From Scleroderma bovista (lineage: Eukaryota; Basidiomycota; Agaricomycetes; Boletales; Sclerodermataceae): a stretch of DNA of 32,644 bases. The stretch is from NCBI GenBank assembly GCA_037178675.1, contig JAYMGJ010000434.1, forward strand, positions 1-32,644, given 5' to 3'. The translations under genes and the position numbers were made by a program. The notes under the pieces are model-generated. The model saw nothing but the letters and a program-made list of their open reading frames with translations, made no database searches and had not been told where the DNA came from. Of the stretch, positions 31,261 to 32,644 are shown one piece after another. Position 1 is the first letter of the stretch. The number at the start of each line of letters is the position of its first letter.

Positions 31261-31997
31261 CTAGTCTAAAGTGACATCAAGCATTGGCCGAGTCGAACTA
31301 CTAGTACAGTGTCCTGACCACAAAGTTCAAATTGGTAATGGTTCAGTCTGACTGGGGCGAATCTTACCTGAAGCGCCGGCGTGCAGTGAGTAGTCCTCTC
31401 GCATCGCATGCTCAAATGCTGCCGTGACACCACTCTGCCTGATTGTGGTGCGAACCTTTCCCACAAAACGGTCAGCGGTACAAAGCTTGTCTTGGGCTTT
31501 CTCCAACATGAGGCAATTGTACTGGAGTGTAAGAGCGTTGCGATGGATGATTTGATGGACGAGATTTTGTCGGGTAAGCCATACTTCCCGGTCGGCGCGA
31601 GCAGTTTCGAGTAGAAGGTATGCTTCAATAGTACTACTGGGGGGAGGAACAACGTGAGGGAATGCGTCTTCAAGTTGTACCTATGAGTGATCAATGGAAT
31701 TACACACTTCGCTGGGTAAAATCGACTCACTTCACAGCTTTGATCTTCAGATCCATTGCCGGGTGCAACAATGCTAGAGCAGTCGCCCTCCGAATTTGAG
31801 TTGTTGCAGTGCGTGCCCAAAGTCATGTTCGAGTATGCATGCGTTCGAGTAGTATCGACATCGTAAATGGGGCATATGGTGTTGTCGTGAAGCTGTGCAA
31901 AAGGAGATAGGTGGAAGACATCATCTGATTGTTTGTTACAGAAAGACACGGCCTGTGTACCAGTAGTAGTACAGTCTGGAATGTTGAACACGGTCAT
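31261..31997 (-). CDS. Hypothetical protein with helical region, three exons
   Basis: Exons 31997-31731, 31680-31368 and 31313-31261 join in phase across introns of 50 and 54 bases (GTGAGT..ATAG and GTAAGA..TCAG) to a 210-residue product ending MLDVTLD. The middle exon is the most convincing: AYLLLETARADREVWLTRQN and HQIIHRNALTLQYNCLMLEK read as long amphipathic helices, perhaps coiled coil. The N-terminal part is Ser/Thr/Asn-rich. Similar Q/N/L-rich helical segments are common in unnamed basidiomycete proteins, but I know no function. The start ATG (31997) is the first in a frame that is open up to about 32189, so an upstream exon is possible. Confidence 0.6.
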
Positions 31998-32364
31998 TGT
32001 GGCGGGTGAGAAGATAAAGTTTACTAAGGTAGATAATACGGTTGTCTCCGAACCTTCCAGCGATATACCAACACACGTATCGCCCACAGGATCTGCCGAA
32101 GGACTCCTCTGTTCAGATTTTGGTAATGTTTCTTGCCTGACCTCACTCCAGACCTTCAATCGTCCTCGCTGCCAGCCCGACGATCCATTCTAGGCGTCTC
32201 TTATTCGGGTTGAAATTCCCTGTTCTCGCCATTCTGCAAGTCGCATAACTATGTATTACATATCTCACCTGCAGGTGATCGAGAGTGGCGTCCACATGCT
32301 GTAAGTGTTCTGAACTCTTCTCCCGAACCACCATTGAGCTCCCTCTTCACAACTATTGCTGGAT
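31998..32364. other. Intergenic stretch between divergent genes
   Basis: Lies between the start of the minus-strand hypothetical gene and the plus-strand zinc-finger frame. The minus-strand frame stays open through part of it without ATG. No other feature seen. Confidence 0.45.
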
Positions 32365-32644
32365 ATGCCAAGAGCCAAAACGAATCGCGACCAACCCAAG
32401 ACTATTAGGTGCCCAAGATGCGGAAAGAAATTCTGCTCGGAAACAAATGTTCTTCAACATATGAACCAGCCGTTATCTTTGTGCCGTGCGCTTTACCACG
32501 AGGAGCATGCTCCCCCACTCCACCACCTCTCCCGGTCTAGTCAAAGTCATTTTACAGGAGCTCACGGGCCTGCAGAGATGCAGGAGCCCGACTTCTTCGA
32601 TGAAGACGGTCGCTGGACGCCTCCCAGTAACCAAGATGACAACT
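32365..32644 (+). CDS. N-terminus of C2HC zinc-finger protein, possibly transposon-encoded (partial)
   Basis: An ATG at 32365 opens a frame of 93 codons that runs off the window without a stop. Residues 16-40 form a single zinc-finger-like module: CPRC (C16, C19), then H32 in LQHMNQP and C40. The preceding stretch is basic, and the following part is Pro/His/Ser-rich and then acidic (DFFDEDGRW). Proteins of basidiomycete Plavaka/CMC-type DNA transposons often begin with one such finger, with the H-x7-C arrangement, before the transposase domain. That is a resemblance only; the diagnostic domain lies outside the window. Confidence 0.6.
   Translation, partial: MPRAKTNRDQPKTIRCPRCGKKFCSETNVLQHMNQPLSLCRALYHEEHAPPLHHLSRSSQSHFTGAHGPAEMQEPDFFDEDGRWTPPSNQDDN

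Noticed and set aside
1..32644. tRNA, rRNA, CRISPR array, operon-like gene groups
   Set aside because: None was found. The tRNA-like match at 1174-1185 is only a primer site, and the gene spacing, introns and strand mix are eukaryotic.

Overview
The window looks like a piece of an Agaricomycete-type (basidiomycete) nuclear genome. The genes carry several introns of about 47 to 59 bases with GT..AG ends and CTNAY-like branch sites. The recognisable families (an RPAP1 homologue, an FolK-FolP fusion, an AusD-like methyltransferase, a SAT4/rhodopsin-type membrane protein and a DUF6532 protein) are ones known in basidiomycetes. Nothing in it is prokaryotic. Exon joins were made by eye and checked only by reading-frame phase and family resemblance.

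Left part (1-13.9 kb) is a transposon-rich block. Two Ty1/Copia retrotransposons lie back to back. Copy A (minus strand, 1-1473) enters the window with gag, leader, primer binding site and a full 288-bp LTR. Copy B (plus strand, 1626-7188) is flanked by a perfect 5-bp target duplication TTATC. B is dead: its gag has an in-frame stop, there is a frameshift between integrase and reverse transcriptase, the YVDD box has become YVDN, and the 5' LTR has lost its R/U5 part, the primer binding site and part of the leader. After about 4 kb of repeat-bearing non-coding DNA comes a complete pogo/Tigger-type DNA transposon (11326-13891, TA duplication). Its four-exon DDD transposase is interrupted by one TGA before a C-terminal PCNA-binding-like tail. 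Most of the informative differences between the element copies, and several of the inactivating changes, fit C-to-T or G-to-A transitions at CpG.

Middle part (13.9-21.8 kb): a purine-poor minisatellite-like tract, a 15-bp perfect hairpin, a decayed folate-synthesis gene (FolK well preserved, FolP degenerate and frameshifted, FolB not found), and, converging with it on the minus strand, an apparently intact RPAP1 gene of about 1389 residues.

Right part (21.8-32.6 kb): a five-exon methyltransferase gene, a six-exon seven-helix membrane protein gene (both appear intact), a DUF6532 gene with a one-base homopolymer frameshift and two in-frame coding tandem repeats, an unassigned helical protein gene, and the start of a protein with a C2HC zinc finger that may belong to a further transposon. 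The genes do not form an evident pathway cluster. I found no clearly new molecular system; the most informative signals are the CpG-linked decay of the transposons, the half-tRNA priming site, a possible leader intron in the Copia element, and the folate pseudogene.
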